Below are positions 45,276 to 54,302 of a stretch of DNA of 64,000 nucleotides, piece after piece. This stretch comes from Ferruginibacter sp. Its GTDB lineage: Bacteria; Bacteroidota; Bacteroidia; Chitinophagales; Chitinophagaceae. The stretch lies in contig JAHBTP010000001.1 of NCBI GenBank assembly GCA_019638485.1, positions 930,001-994,000 on the forward strand. The letters run 5' to 3'. The stretch's first letter is position 1. Each line of letters starts with the position of its first letter. The notes below the pieces were generated by a model. It worked only from the letters and a program-made list of their open reading frames with translations. It did not search any database and was not told the origin of the DNA. A program made the position numbers and the translations under genes.

Positions 45276-48200
45276 CTAACGCTTGAAAATTTGTGTAGAA
45301 AGATTACGTTTTCCATTACTAATAACAACATGATAGAGCCCGGAAGATAAATGGGTAGCGTCAATGGTTACCGATATTTGAGGGTTTTGCTGTAAGACGG
45401 AAACCTGCTTTATTAATTTACCTTCTGTATTAATAATCCGAATTATCAATCTTTCATCTTTTAAAAATCCGCTTATTTGTAAATTACAGGTATTCACTAC
45501 AGGATTAGGGGAAACCATAACTTCCGGCTCATTTCTTAAAGCCGTTAACCCTGCTCCATCAAATAACTCATCGCGGCTAACTACAACAATTGAAACAGTA
45601 TCGGTGGACTTAGCGCCCATATTGTCCATAACTGTAAGTTCAAATTGATAAGTACCATTAACCAGACCAGTTAAAACCGGTGAGCGTGCTCCTTTATCCG
45701 AAATTTTTAAAAATAAATTATCTGAAGGGCCGGATACTTTTTCCCAATGGTAAGATGAAATATTCCCATCTGTATCTAATCCCCAACCTGATAATCGAGT
45801 AGCTGATTGAGGAAGCACAACTTCCTGATCACTGCCTGCATTAGCACGTGGTGAATTATTAGTGCCCGGATTAATAACCGTAACCACCATGTCATCATAG
45901 CTTAGGGCTCCTAAATTATCCATAACTGTAAATCTGAAAACATAAGTACCCTCCACCAAACCATTAGCATGTGTTCTTCCTGCAGAAGGGTTTACAATAT
46001 TAGCAGATGGACCAGATACTTTTGACCAATTTGTACTCACAATTATCCCATCTAAATCAGTTCCTGTACCTGACAATCCAAAGGAATTGAGTGGAAGGAT
46101 AATTTCTATATCGTTTCCTGCATTGGCTATAGGAGCCATGTTTGCATCAAGATCAGGATAAACAAATACACGCATCGTATCAATTCCTGTAGCTCCATCA
46201 TTATCGGTTACAACAAATTGAATTAAATATTCTCCTTCACTCAATCCAACAATGGATGTAGATGCTAACTGACTATCCAATATAGATGCACCCGAAGGGC
46301 CTGATAAAATTGTCCACTGATATGCCAAAATCGTTCCATCACTATCTGTACCTGTACCCACTATGCGTGTAGAATTATTTGGTAACTGCACTTCCTTATC
46401 CAATCCTGCATCAGCAATTGGCGGTATATTAGGCGCAGGATACACTGTTACCTTCATCGTGTCTGCAGCAGTAGCTCCATCATTATCAGTTATCACAAAT
46501 TGAATTAAATATTCTCCTTCACTCAATCCAACAATGGATGTAGATGCTAACTGACTATCCAATATAGATGCACCCGAAGGGCCTGATAAAATTGTCCACT
46601 GATATGCCAAAATCGTTCCATCACTATCTGTACCTGTACCCACTATGCGTGTAGAATTATTTGGTAACTGCACTTCCTTATCCAATCCTGCATCAGCAAT
46701 TGGCGGTATATTAGGCGCAGGATACACTGTTACCTTCATCGTGTCTGCAGCAGTAGCTCCATCATTATCAGTTATCACAAATTGAATTAAATATTCTCCT
46801 TCACTCAATCCAACAATGGATGTAGATGCTAACTGACTATCCAATATAGATGCACCCGAAGGGCCTGATAAAATTGTCCACCGATATGCCAAAATCGTTC
46901 CATCACTATCTGTACCTGTACCCACTATGCGTGTAGAATTGTTTGGTAGCTGCACTTCCTTATCCAATCCTGCATCGGCAACAGGCGGTATATTAGGCGC
47001 AGGATACACCGTTACCTTCATCGTGTCTGCAGCAGTAGCTCCATCATTATCGGTTACAACAAACTGAATTAAATATTCTCCTTCACTCAATCCAACAATG
47101 GATGTAGATGCTAACTGACTATTCAATATAGATGCACCCGAAGGGCCTGATAAAATTGTCCACTGATATGCCAAAATCGTTCCATCACTATCTGTACCTG
47201 TACCCACTATGCGTGTAGAATTATTTGGTAACTGCACTTCCTTATCCAATCCTGCATCAGCAACAGGCGGTATATTAGGTGCAGGATACACCGTTACCTT
47301 CATCGTGTCTGCAGCAGTAGCACCATCATTATCGGTTACAACAAACTGAATTAAATATTCTCCTTCACTCAATCCAACAATGGATGTAGATGCTAATTGA
47401 CTATCCAATATAGATGCGCCTGAAGGGCCTGATAAAATTGTCCACCGATATGCCAAAATCGTTCCATCACTATCTGTACCTGTACCCACTATGCGCGTAG
47501 AATTGTTTGGTAGCTGCACTTCCTTATCCAATCCTGCATCAGCAACAGGCGGTATATTAGTATGAGTACGTATAACCATTACCGTTAGTCTATCTGTAGC
47601 CACATTACCGATATCATCGGTTCCTGTAAGTTGAAAAAGATAACTACCTTCAACCAATCCCGTTACGTTTGTAACAAGCCGGTTTGGAAATTGAATAGTT
47701 GCGCCTTGCGGCCCTGATAGTTGTATCCACTGATAACTTGCAAAAGCATCACTGGAATCCGGTACAGTTCCGTTTAATGTAATAATGCTTTCAGGAAAAT
47801 AAATAGTTTTATCAGCTCCTGCATCTATACTCAAATTAGCCTTTGTACCATCAGGGTTATTGCTTACAAAAACTTTAACGGTGGCTGTAGATGTTTGGTT
47901 AAGATTATTAGTAACCCGCAAAGAGAAAATATAAGACCCAACTTCCAAACCGCTGATTGTGGTGTTCATGGTATTTGGGGTGAGGATATTGGCATTACCT
48001 CCGCTCACCTTTGTCCATAAATAAGAAACAATAGTACCATCTTGTTGAGATGAGCCTTGTCCATACAGCGTGGTATTACCCGTTTGAATATATTGATTTA
48101 TCCCGGCATTTGCCATTGGCGGCTGGATGTCATTTGGGGAAAAAGGAACTACCTGCCAGGTTTGGGTAAGTGGGCTTACCGGAGATGGAGCAGGCACGTT

Positions 48201-49346
48201 TATAGCATCCGGATAGATGGCATAATCGTTTATGGAAAGTGTTTTTCCATTTCCTAATGACAGTGCTTTATTTCTTCCCCATGAATACCAATTTCCACCC
48301 ATATCCTGAACATAGAGATAGAAAGTGATGGTATTGCTTGTACATATATTTTTTACTTTACCTGGAATCCTAACCGGTTCAGTCATTATTTCACCATTGA
48401 GCCAACTCCAAGCCCAATTATAATCACGCCATGGATTTGTTTGAATTCCATTTCCAATATTTCCTTGCGGATTAGCTCCTGATGCAAAGAAATTATCATT
48501 TGCATCAATGATATGAAGGGAGTGATAATTACCTACCATTTCTTTAATGGGGAAAACCACACCGGCATCTTCCCATTTTGAACGCACTGATTGAATACCG
48601 GAAACTACCCATCTTGAAATACCACCGGCATACGTTGGGTCATATCCCCAGGTGTACATATCATGTTCGGTAAGCACAATAAAAGCCATCGGACCAATCA
48701 TAGCAATATCAACGGCAATATTATTTCCGGGAAAAGTAACCTGGAATGGAATTGGGTGTGTACGATCCCATTGCCAAACAGTACCATCCGTTGCCAAACC
48801 CCATAATACAGCAGAGCCTGCAAATGTAGTAGAAGAGGCAGGAACGAGTTTTGTTATCACTTTCCCTACAGGTTGTGTAAGTTGAATGGGAGCATTCACC
48901 ACTTCTCCATTATTCATATTAAGCACATCATCTGTTCCCCAATACCAAACCGTTCCGTTTCTTAGTGTTAAATAACTTTGGTACAATCCATAAACTTTTG
49001 AATTATTGGTAAATGGATTTCCTAAATAATCAACCGGTACTAAATTAGCATAGGGCACTGCACCTTGTGTTACGCCAACCACATATACATTGCCTGAGCC
49101 GGAGAGTGCTACATTGGTATATTGTGCGCCATCTACATCAATAATATTAGACAACCCATAATCACGCAGAACCGGAATTGTACTGGTCCATGCAGAAACG
49201 TATAATCGTCCGTCGGTAGTTAAATAAGTAGTTAGATATTCACCCGCTCCCACTTTTTTTATTTGTTGGGCAGTAGAAGTATTTTGAAAAAAGAAAATAA
49301 AAAAAATCAGGATAGAAATCCCTAATCTTTGGAACGGGTTTTTCAT
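45276..49346 (-). CDS. Giant secreted RCC1-like / PKD-repeat T9SS protein
   Basis: A 1356-residue T9SS cargo. The signal peptide ends at NTSTAQ. Residues about 30-400 are blade-like segments with VWYWGTDD, VWQWDRTH and YSWGRNK patterns resembling RCC1/regulator-of-condensation propellers. Then come about nine K319/PKD-like modules starting PPVADAGLDKEVQLPNNSTR, five of them almost identical, each ending DTMKVTVYPAPNI. The C-terminal ~80 residues are a type A sorting domain (VSPNPVVNTCNLQISG to STQIFKR). Adhesion or surface scaffold function is inferred. The downstream 3' region has no neighbour on its strand. Confidence 0.88.
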   Translation of the reverse strand: MKNPFQRLGISILIFFIFFFQNTSTAQQIKKVGAGEYLTTYLTTDGRLYVSAWTSTIPVLRDYGLSNIIDVDGAQYTNVALSGSGNVYVVGVTQGAVPYANLVPVDYLGNPFTNNSKVYGLYQSYLTLRNGTVWYWGTDDVLNMNNGEVVNAPIQLTQPVGKVITKLVPASSTTFAGSAVLWGLATDGTVWQWDRTHPIPFQVTFPGNNIAVDIAMIGPMAFIVLTEHDMYTWGYDPTYAGGISRWVVSGIQSVRSKWEDAGVVFPIKEMVGNYHSLHIIDANDNFFASGANPQGNIGNGIQTNPWRDYNWAWSWLNGEIMTEPVRIPGKVKNICTSNTITFYLYVQDMGGNWYSWGRNKALSLGNGKTLSINDYAIYPDAINVPAPSPVSPLTQTWQVVPFSPNDIQPPMANAGINQYIQTGNTTLYGQGSSQQDGTIVSYLWTKVSGGNANILTPNTMNTTISGLEVGSYIFSLRVTNNLNQTSTATVKVFVSNNPDGTKANLSIDAGADKTIYFPESIITLNGTVPDSSDAFASYQWIQLSGPQGATIQFPNRLVTNVTGLVEGSYLFQLTGTDDIGNVATDRLTVMVIRTHTNIPPVADAGLDKEVQLPNNSTRIVGTGTDSDGTILAYRWTILSGPSGASILDSQLASTSIVGLSEGEYLIQFVVTDNDGATAADTMKVTVYPAPNIPPVADAGLDKEVQLPNNSTRIVGTGTDSDGTILAYQWTILSGPSGASILNSQLASTSIVGLSEGEYLIQFVVTDNDGATAADTMKVTVYPAPNIPPVADAGLDKEVQLPNNSTRIVGTGTDSDGTILAYRWTILSGPSGASILDSQLASTSIVGLSEGEYLIQFVITDNDGATAADTMKVTVYPAPNIPPIADAGLDKEVQLPNNSTRIVGTGTDSDGTILAYQWTILSGPSGASILDSQLASTSIVGLSEGEYLIQFVITDNDGATAADTMKVTVYPAPNIPPIADAGLDKEVQLPNNSTRIVGTGTDSDGTILAYQWTILSGPSGASILDSQLASTSIVGLSEGEYLIQFVVTDNDGATGIDTMRVFVYPDLDANMAPIANAGNDIEIILPLNSFGLSGTGTDLDGIIVSTNWSKVSGPSANIVNPSAGRTHANGLVEGTYVFRFTVMDNLGALSYDDMVVTVINPGTNNSPRANAGSDQEVVLPQSATRLSGWGLDTDGNISSYHWEKVSGPSDNLFLKISDKGARSPVLTGLVNGTYQFELTVMDNMGAKSTDTVSIVVVSRDELFDGAGLTALRNEPEVMVSPNPVVNTCNLQISGFLKDERLIIRIINTEGKLIKQVSVLQQNPQISVTIDATHLSSGLYHVVISNGKRNLSTQIFKR
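46148..47557 (-). repeat. Five 282-bp in-frame tandem repeats
   Basis: GCGGTATATT marks recur at 46421, 46703, 46985, 47267 and 47549, an exact 282-bp period coding 94-residue PKD-like domains. The copies differ by a few bases, for example CACTGATATG versus CACCGATATG and GTTATC versus GTTACA. The variants shuffle between copies, which suggests gene conversion or unequal crossover. Confidence 0.95.
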
Positions 49347-49669
49347 ATCAAATGCGGAATCAGGACAGCCTCTTTTTTATATTGGGTTTATAGAATTTTT
49401 GAATTAGCAGGGCAAAGTGAACGGATTTATGAAGAATGACCAATAGTAATTTGTGTCTTTAATTGTAGCACTCTGCCAATGCCTTGTGTAGCTGTTATTC
49501 GACATGATTAGAATGCCTTGAAAATCCATGTTTTTAATAAAATTTTATCATTTTGATAAGAAAAACTGTGGATAATTTGTTAATTGGATAGAGCGCTATA
49601 AGACATTAAAAATACAAAAGCGCATCCTTGATTGATGAGGTGAAAATTTGAACGTAATTTTGCAACTTC
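49347..49669. other. Divergent promoter region (323 bp)
   Basis: It separates two oppositely transcribed large T9SS-cargo genes. On the plus strand TAATTTTG (49655-49662) with TTG at 49632-49634 forms a good promoter. On the minus strand TCACTTTG, about 50 nt upstream of the ATG, is one mismatch from the -7 consensus. No coding potential is seen. Confidence 0.55.
49632..49662 (+). promoter_or_regulatory. Promoter of the SprB-repeat T9SS gene
   Basis: TTG (49632-49634), 20 nt, then TAATTTTG (49655-49662) matches the TTG-N19/20-TAnnTTTG architecture of Bacteroidota housekeeping promoters. The ATG is 7 nt after the -7 box, giving a very short leader. Confidence 0.6.
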
Positions 49670-51997
49670 ATGAAGACACTATCGGCAAGCCTCTGCATTT
49701 TTTTAGGTTTACTTTTCAACAGTAATGCTCATGCACAATGCACTGCTACCGTAAGCACTTTTCCATACCTCGAAAATTTTGAAACCAATAACGGCGGCTT
49801 TACCACCGGAGGCACTTCTTCTTCCTGGCAATGGGGTGTTATTGCTAAGCCGGTAATCACCTCTGCGGCAAGTGGAACTAAGGGCTGGACTACCGGAGGT
49901 TTAACCGGTTCCAGTTATAATAATGGCGAGGACTCCTGGATTAAAAGCCCCTGTTTCAATTTAACATCACTTGTTAACCCTCAAATTAGCTTTAAAGTTT
50001 TTTGGGAAACAGAAAAAAAATTTGATGGAGCCACGTTTGAATATTCTACCAATAATGGAAACAGTTGGCAGGCTTTGGGCTCAGAATTATCGGATGCTAA
50101 TTGCCAGGGGGAAAACTGGTTTAACTATCAACCGGTAAAGTATTTGGGTAATGTGGCCGGATGGTCGGGAAGCATTTACCCTAATATAAATGGCTGTCAG
50201 GGAGGATCGGGGAGCGGACAATGGCTTACAGCAAAACATAAAATCAACTTTCTGGCAGGCAATACCTCAGTAATGTTCAGATTTAGATTTGGCGCCGGCA
50301 CAACATGCAATCAATTCGATGGCTTCGCTATAGATGACTTTTCAATTCATGAAATGCCATCCACACCGGCTGATTTTATGGTTTCCTGTACAAGCTACAA
50401 TACTGTAGAGTTCACTAATCTTACTGCTATTTGTCAAACTTCCTCTTTATGGGATTTTGGTGATCCTGCATCAGGCGCTGATAATTCTTCTACAGCAAGT
50501 TCGCCTACACATACATTTTCAGGACCCGGCATTTACACTGTAACCATGACTGCTTCATTCAGTAACAATACACCATCTGTAAGTTCTAAGCAGGTAATTA
50601 TTACACAGGCTTCAACACAGGTTACTGCACCTATTTCTTGTTATGGAGAAAATGGTTCCGCTTCTGTAACTGTTACTCCGGCCATTGCCTATAACTATCT
50701 TTGGAATACAAGCCCTGCACAAACAACGGCTTCACTTGTAAATGTTCCTTCCGGCTCATATACAGTATCTATTTCCGGTAATAATGTCTGTACCAATACC
50801 GCTTCTGTTCAATTATTATCTCCACCTGAATTTAGTGTAATACTTACACCCACTTTTGCAGATTGTGTTTCCGGGACAGGCAGTATTTCACCTACCGTAA
50901 CAGGAGGAACTCCTCCTTTGTCGTATCAATGGAGCAATGGAGCTACTTCATCATCTCTCACTAATTTACCTCCGGGAAATTATAGTGTACTGATTACCGA
51001 CTTTAATCATTGTACAGCAACAGGAAGTGCAACCATCCAATCTACAGCAGCCAATATTCAAATTGAAAAAGAAGTACAACCTGCTATTTGCACTTCTAAC
51101 AGCGGTAGTATTCACATTTCTCCATCAGGTGGCACCGCTCCATATTCTTACATTTGGAATAATGGAGCTACTGTTCAAAATCTTACCGAATTAGTTGCTG
51201 GCACCTATTCTGTAACCATTACCGATAATAATAATTGTTCGGTTCAATCGGGCAATATCATTGTAGCACAACAAGAAAATACAATTCAACTAAGTTCAAC
51301 GGTTACGCCTGTACGCTGTAATTCAGCTAATGGATCAATATCCCTCTCTGTTGTGGGAGGAAATACACCTTATTCCTTTGTTTGGAACAACGGGATGACA
51401 ACCCAAAATATATCCTCACTTAATCCCGGTCCTTTTAGTGTATCCGTAACTGATATATACGGATGTTCAGCTCAACTTAATAACATTGTTGTAAGTGAAG
51501 ACAATTATCACATACCGGTTTCATTGGGTATTGACAGGAACTTTTGTACGGGTATGAGAATTATCCTCTCTCCCGGCCCAAATTTTTCATCCTATTTGTG
51601 GCAGAACGGAAGTACATCTGCTCAATTTAATGTTATAGATACCGGACTTCATTGGGTAAGGGTTACTGATCAAAATGGATGCTCAGGTACAGATTCCATC
51701 AAAATTTATGCAAATTGTAATGACCTCCATTTCTCGTCTGCATTCACACCTAATGGAGATGGGTTGAATGATACCTTTGGTGCTTTAGGCGATTTTACCG
51801 GCCTGCATGATTTTGAATTAACTATTTATGGCAGATGGGGGCAAATTGTGTTCCACACAAAGGATCCTGCAAAGAAATGGGACGGAATATACAAAGGTAA
51901 GATGCAGCAAACGCAAACTTTTACCTACATGGCTCGATACACCATTGGTAATCGTATGCCTCAATTAGCAAAAGGCACCTTAACCTTAATCCATTAG
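49670..51997 (+). CDS. Secreted SprB-repeat protein with T9SS type B (CHU_C) sorting domain
   Basis: A 775-residue T9SS cargo. The signal peptide ends at NAHAQ. Residues about 25-230 form a jelly-roll-like region (FPYLENFETNNGGFTTGGTS to FDGFAIDDFSIHE), then a PKD-like module with LWDFGDPASG. SprB-type repeats follow (GTPPLSYQWSNGATSSSLTN, then two more of the same pattern). The last ~90 residues are the gliding-motility-type C-terminal domain FTPNGDGLNDTFGALGDF...IYGRWGQIVF...WDGIYKGK. Adhesin-like surface location is inferred. The next gene begins 12 bp downstream but is unrelated. Confidence 0.9.
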   Translation: MKTLSASLCIFLGLLFNSNAHAQCTATVSTFPYLENFETNNGGFTTGGTSSSWQWGVIAKPVITSAASGTKGWTTGGLTGSSYNNGEDSWIKSPCFNLTSLVNPQISFKVFWETEKKFDGATFEYSTNNGNSWQALGSELSDANCQGENWFNYQPVKYLGNVAGWSGSIYPNINGCQGGSGSGQWLTAKHKINFLAGNTSVMFRFRFGAGTTCNQFDGFAIDDFSIHEMPSTPADFMVSCTSYNTVEFTNLTAICQTSSLWDFGDPASGADNSSTASSPTHTFSGPGIYTVTMTASFSNNTPSVSSKQVIITQASTQVTAPISCYGENGSASVTVTPAIAYNYLWNTSPAQTTASLVNVPSGSYTVSISGNNVCTNTASVQLLSPPEFSVILTPTFADCVSGTGSISPTVTGGTPPLSYQWSNGATSSSLTNLPPGNYSVLITDFNHCTATGSATIQSTAANIQIEKEVQPAICTSNSGSIHISPSGGTAPYSYIWNNGATVQNLTELVAGTYSVTITDNNNCSVQSGNIIVAQQENTIQLSSTVTPVRCNSANGSISLSVVGGNTPYSFVWNNGMTTQNISSLNPGPFSVSVTDIYGCSAQLNNIVVSEDNYHIPVSLGIDRNFCTGMRIILSPGPNFSSYLWQNGSTSAQFNVIDTGLHWVRVTDQNGCSGTDSIKIYANCNDLHFSSAFTPNGDGLNDTFGALGDFTGLHDFELTIYGRWGQIVFHTKDPAKKWDGIYKGKMQQTQTFTYMARYTIGNRMPQLAKGTLTLIH

Positions 51998-52009
51998 TCA
52001 TTTCAATCT

Positions 52010-53098
52010 ATGAAAGAGAAATCCTTTCCTTACCTTTCTCAAATGAAGCACTTTAAATTTTACTCAAAACCTGATCTCTTGTGGCTAACTAAGCCAAGGA
52101 AGTATGAAACAAGAATTGGTGAACGAATCCAGGTTTTGAACAACCATAGTGAAGAATTATTTCAAAATATCCAACAACAAAAAGCCCGATTTGTCTTGGT
52201 TGGAATCCCCGAAGATATAGGTGTTAGGGGTAATCTGGGTATTGGCGGCACAGATACTTCATGGCTCCCATTTTTACAATCATTCTTAAATATTCAAAAC
52301 AATGCCTATCTATTAGGGGAAGATATTTTATTGCTTGGACATTTCGATTTTGGAGATATTAAATACCTAATTGAAAATGCAGCGTATAATCAGGATGAAA
52401 TGGTGGATGCTTTTAGACGTGCAGTACCAATAATTGATGATGAAATTGAATTTATTGCAAAACAAATCACGTATGCAGGCAAGATTCCTATTTTTATTGG
52501 AGGAGGTCACAATAACGCATACCCGATAATTAAAGGTGTGGCCAAAGGGTTGTATAGAAGAGAACAGGTATCGCTCGCTCAAATTAACTGTATCAATTTA
52601 GATGCACATACTGATTATAAGTTTACTGAAGGCCGGCATAGTGGTAATCCATTTAGATATGCTGAGCATGACGGCTATTTAGGAAAATACTGTGCCATCG
52701 CAGTACACGAAAATTATATTCAACAAAACGTGCTAAGTGATTTGGAAGAAAACCCTTTTACACAATACATTTCTTTTGAAGATATTTTTATTAGAGAAAA
52801 AATAAATTTTAAACAAGCTATAAACCATGCTATTCGTTTTACTAAGGATTCCTTTATAGGGCTTGAATTAGATGTTGATGTGATTGAAAACGTACTTAGT
52901 AGTGCTTTTACCCCCACAGGTATTTCAACCATTGATGCGCGGCGATTTATCCATCATACAGCAACAGCAGCACGAGTTGCTTATCTTCATATTTGCGAAA
53001 GTGCAAGTCAATTGGTTACCGGGAAAAAGGATGATAGCACCGGGAAATTACTTTCTTATCTGGTAAGTGATTTTTGCAAAGCCATTGCACATCCTTAA
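52010..53098 (+). CDS. hutG: Arginase-family protein, probable formimidoylglutamase
   Basis: A 362-residue ureohydrolase-fold enzyme. Manganese-binding motifs are complete: GGGHNNAYPI (His), NLDAHTDYKF (Asp, His, Asp), and GLELDVDVIE (Asp-x-Asp). The N-terminal ~65 residues are an extra segment. RHSGNPFRYAEHDGY and SSAFTPTGISTIDARRF match formimidoylglutamase-like members of Bacteroidota rather than arginase or agmatinase. It would hydrolyse N-formimino-glutamate to glutamate and formamide, parallel to ftcD. The gene symbol is therefore tentative. It stands apart from both hut loci. Confidence 0.8.
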   Translation: MKEKSFPYLSQMKHFKFYSKPDLLWLTKPRKYETRIGERIQVLNNHSEELFQNIQQQKARFVLVGIPEDIGVRGNLGIGGTDTSWLPFLQSFLNIQNNAYLLGEDILLLGHFDFGDIKYLIENAAYNQDEMVDAFRRAVPIIDDEIEFIAKQITYAGKIPIFIGGGHNNAYPIIKGVAKGLYRREQVSLAQINCINLDAHTDYKFTEGRHSGNPFRYAEHDGYLGKYCAIAVHENYIQQNVLSDLEENPFTQYISFEDIFIREKINFKQAINHAIRFTKDSFIGLELDVDVIENVLSSAFTPTGISTIDARRFIHHTATAARVAYLHICESASQLVTGKKDDSTGKLLSYLVSDFCKAIAHP

Positions 53099-53115
53099 CT
53101 GTTCAGCATAAAACT

Positions 53116-53904
53116 TTACAAGCATCCTAATCTTCCACCATCTACCGGAAGATTAATACCGGTGATATAAGCAGCCGCAGGAGAAGCAAGAAAAGCAACC
53201 GATGCACCTAATTCATGTGGCATTCCCATCCTGCCTGCAGGAATTTCAGCCAACATTTCTGTTACCACCATATCCTCACTTTTTAAAGATTTCTCTGCTT
53301 TATTCTTCACGATGTAAGCCGCCCGCTCAGTTTGGGTTAACCCCGGTAATATATTATTTACGGTTATTCCAAAAGCGGCAGTTTCATTGGCCCATGTTTT
53401 ACTCCAGTTAGCCACTGCCGCCCTAATCGTATTACTTACTCCTAATCCCTTTAGCGGCTGTTTTACAGAAGTAGAAATAATATTTATAATGCGTCCATAA
53501 CCTGCATCTTTCATTCCGGGCAATAGGGTAGTAGCCAAAACATGATTGCACAATACATGACTTTCAAAAGCTACAGAAAACTCACTCAGTTCGGCTGATA
53601 CAATAGGACCTCCGGCCGGCCCCCCGGTATTATTTACCAGTATTTGCGCACGATTACCTAATTCAACAAAGCCTTCTATTACCTGCTTAACCTGCTTAAC
53701 AGAAGCAAAATCTGCCACTAAGTAACTGTGCGTTTGTCCTTTACCGTTATCCAACTGCTTTACAGCATCTGCTAATTTCCTTTCATTGCGCGACATCAAT
53801 ACCACATTGGCTCCTAACAAAGACAATTCAATAGCAGAAGCCAATCCTAAACCTTGTGAACTACCACAAACAACAGCCGTCTTACCAATTAAATTAAGAT
53901 CCAT
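53116..53904 (-). CDS. Atypical SDR-family oxidoreductase
   Basis: A 262-residue Rossmann-fold protein. The cofactor site is AVVCGSSQGLGLASAIELSL with ADFASVKQ and LVNNTGGPAGGP, so NAD(P) binding is expected. The catalytic Ser is in IISTSVKQP, but the usual YxxxK is replaced by SNTIRAAVANW, so Tyr and Lys appear to be missing. This substitution is known in a subgroup of bacterial SDRs of unclear activity. The C terminus (SPAAAYITGINLPVDGG) is normal. It converges on the formimidoylglutamase gene with 17 bp between. Confidence 0.88.
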   Translation of the reverse strand: MDLNLIGKTAVVCGSSQGLGLASAIELSLLGANVVLMSRNERKLADAVKQLDNGKGQTHSYLVADFASVKQVKQVIEGFVELGNRAQILVNNTGGPAGGPIVSAELSEFSVAFESHVLCNHVLATTLLPGMKDAGYGRIINIISTSVKQPLKGLGVSNTIRAAVANWSKTWANETAAFGITVNNILPGLTQTERAAYIVKNKAEKSLKSEDMVVTEMLAEIPAGRMGMPHELGASVAFLASPAAAYITGINLPVDGGRLGCL

Positions 53905-54302
53905 CTATTCAAGTTTATAAAGTGCAATATACATTTATCTGCTAAGTGATATATGCATCTTCAAAATTCAAAAAAGTTAACAGGTATTTACCTCCAATAC
54001 CTCTTCATCTCAAAACAATATCAAAATACTTTCCGACCTTTGCACATAAGAATGGCACCTATGATATATTTAATAAAATCACCCTTCAAAAATAATTTCA
54101 ACTAACCGGAATATGAAGCATATATCCCCAAAACACTCCCTATTTATATTCAACCATGTGGATAAGTAATAACGCTATAAAACTAAGCTAATCCTTTAAA
54201 TTCGCAACACTACGAGGATTTTGCTATCACAGTAAATAACTAAATTGAAGGATAATAGTATTTAAGAATCCTTATCAACATCCTCAAAAACAAGAAAATA
54301 GC
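53905..54302. other. Non-coding gap upstream of parE (398 bp)
   Basis: An A/T-rich region between divergent genes. GACCTTTG (54035-54042) is one mismatch from the TAnnTTTG box and is followed by CA, as often in this phylum; if used, the parE leader would be about 250 nt. No open frame, repeat or hairpin with T-run was seen. Confidence 0.45.
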
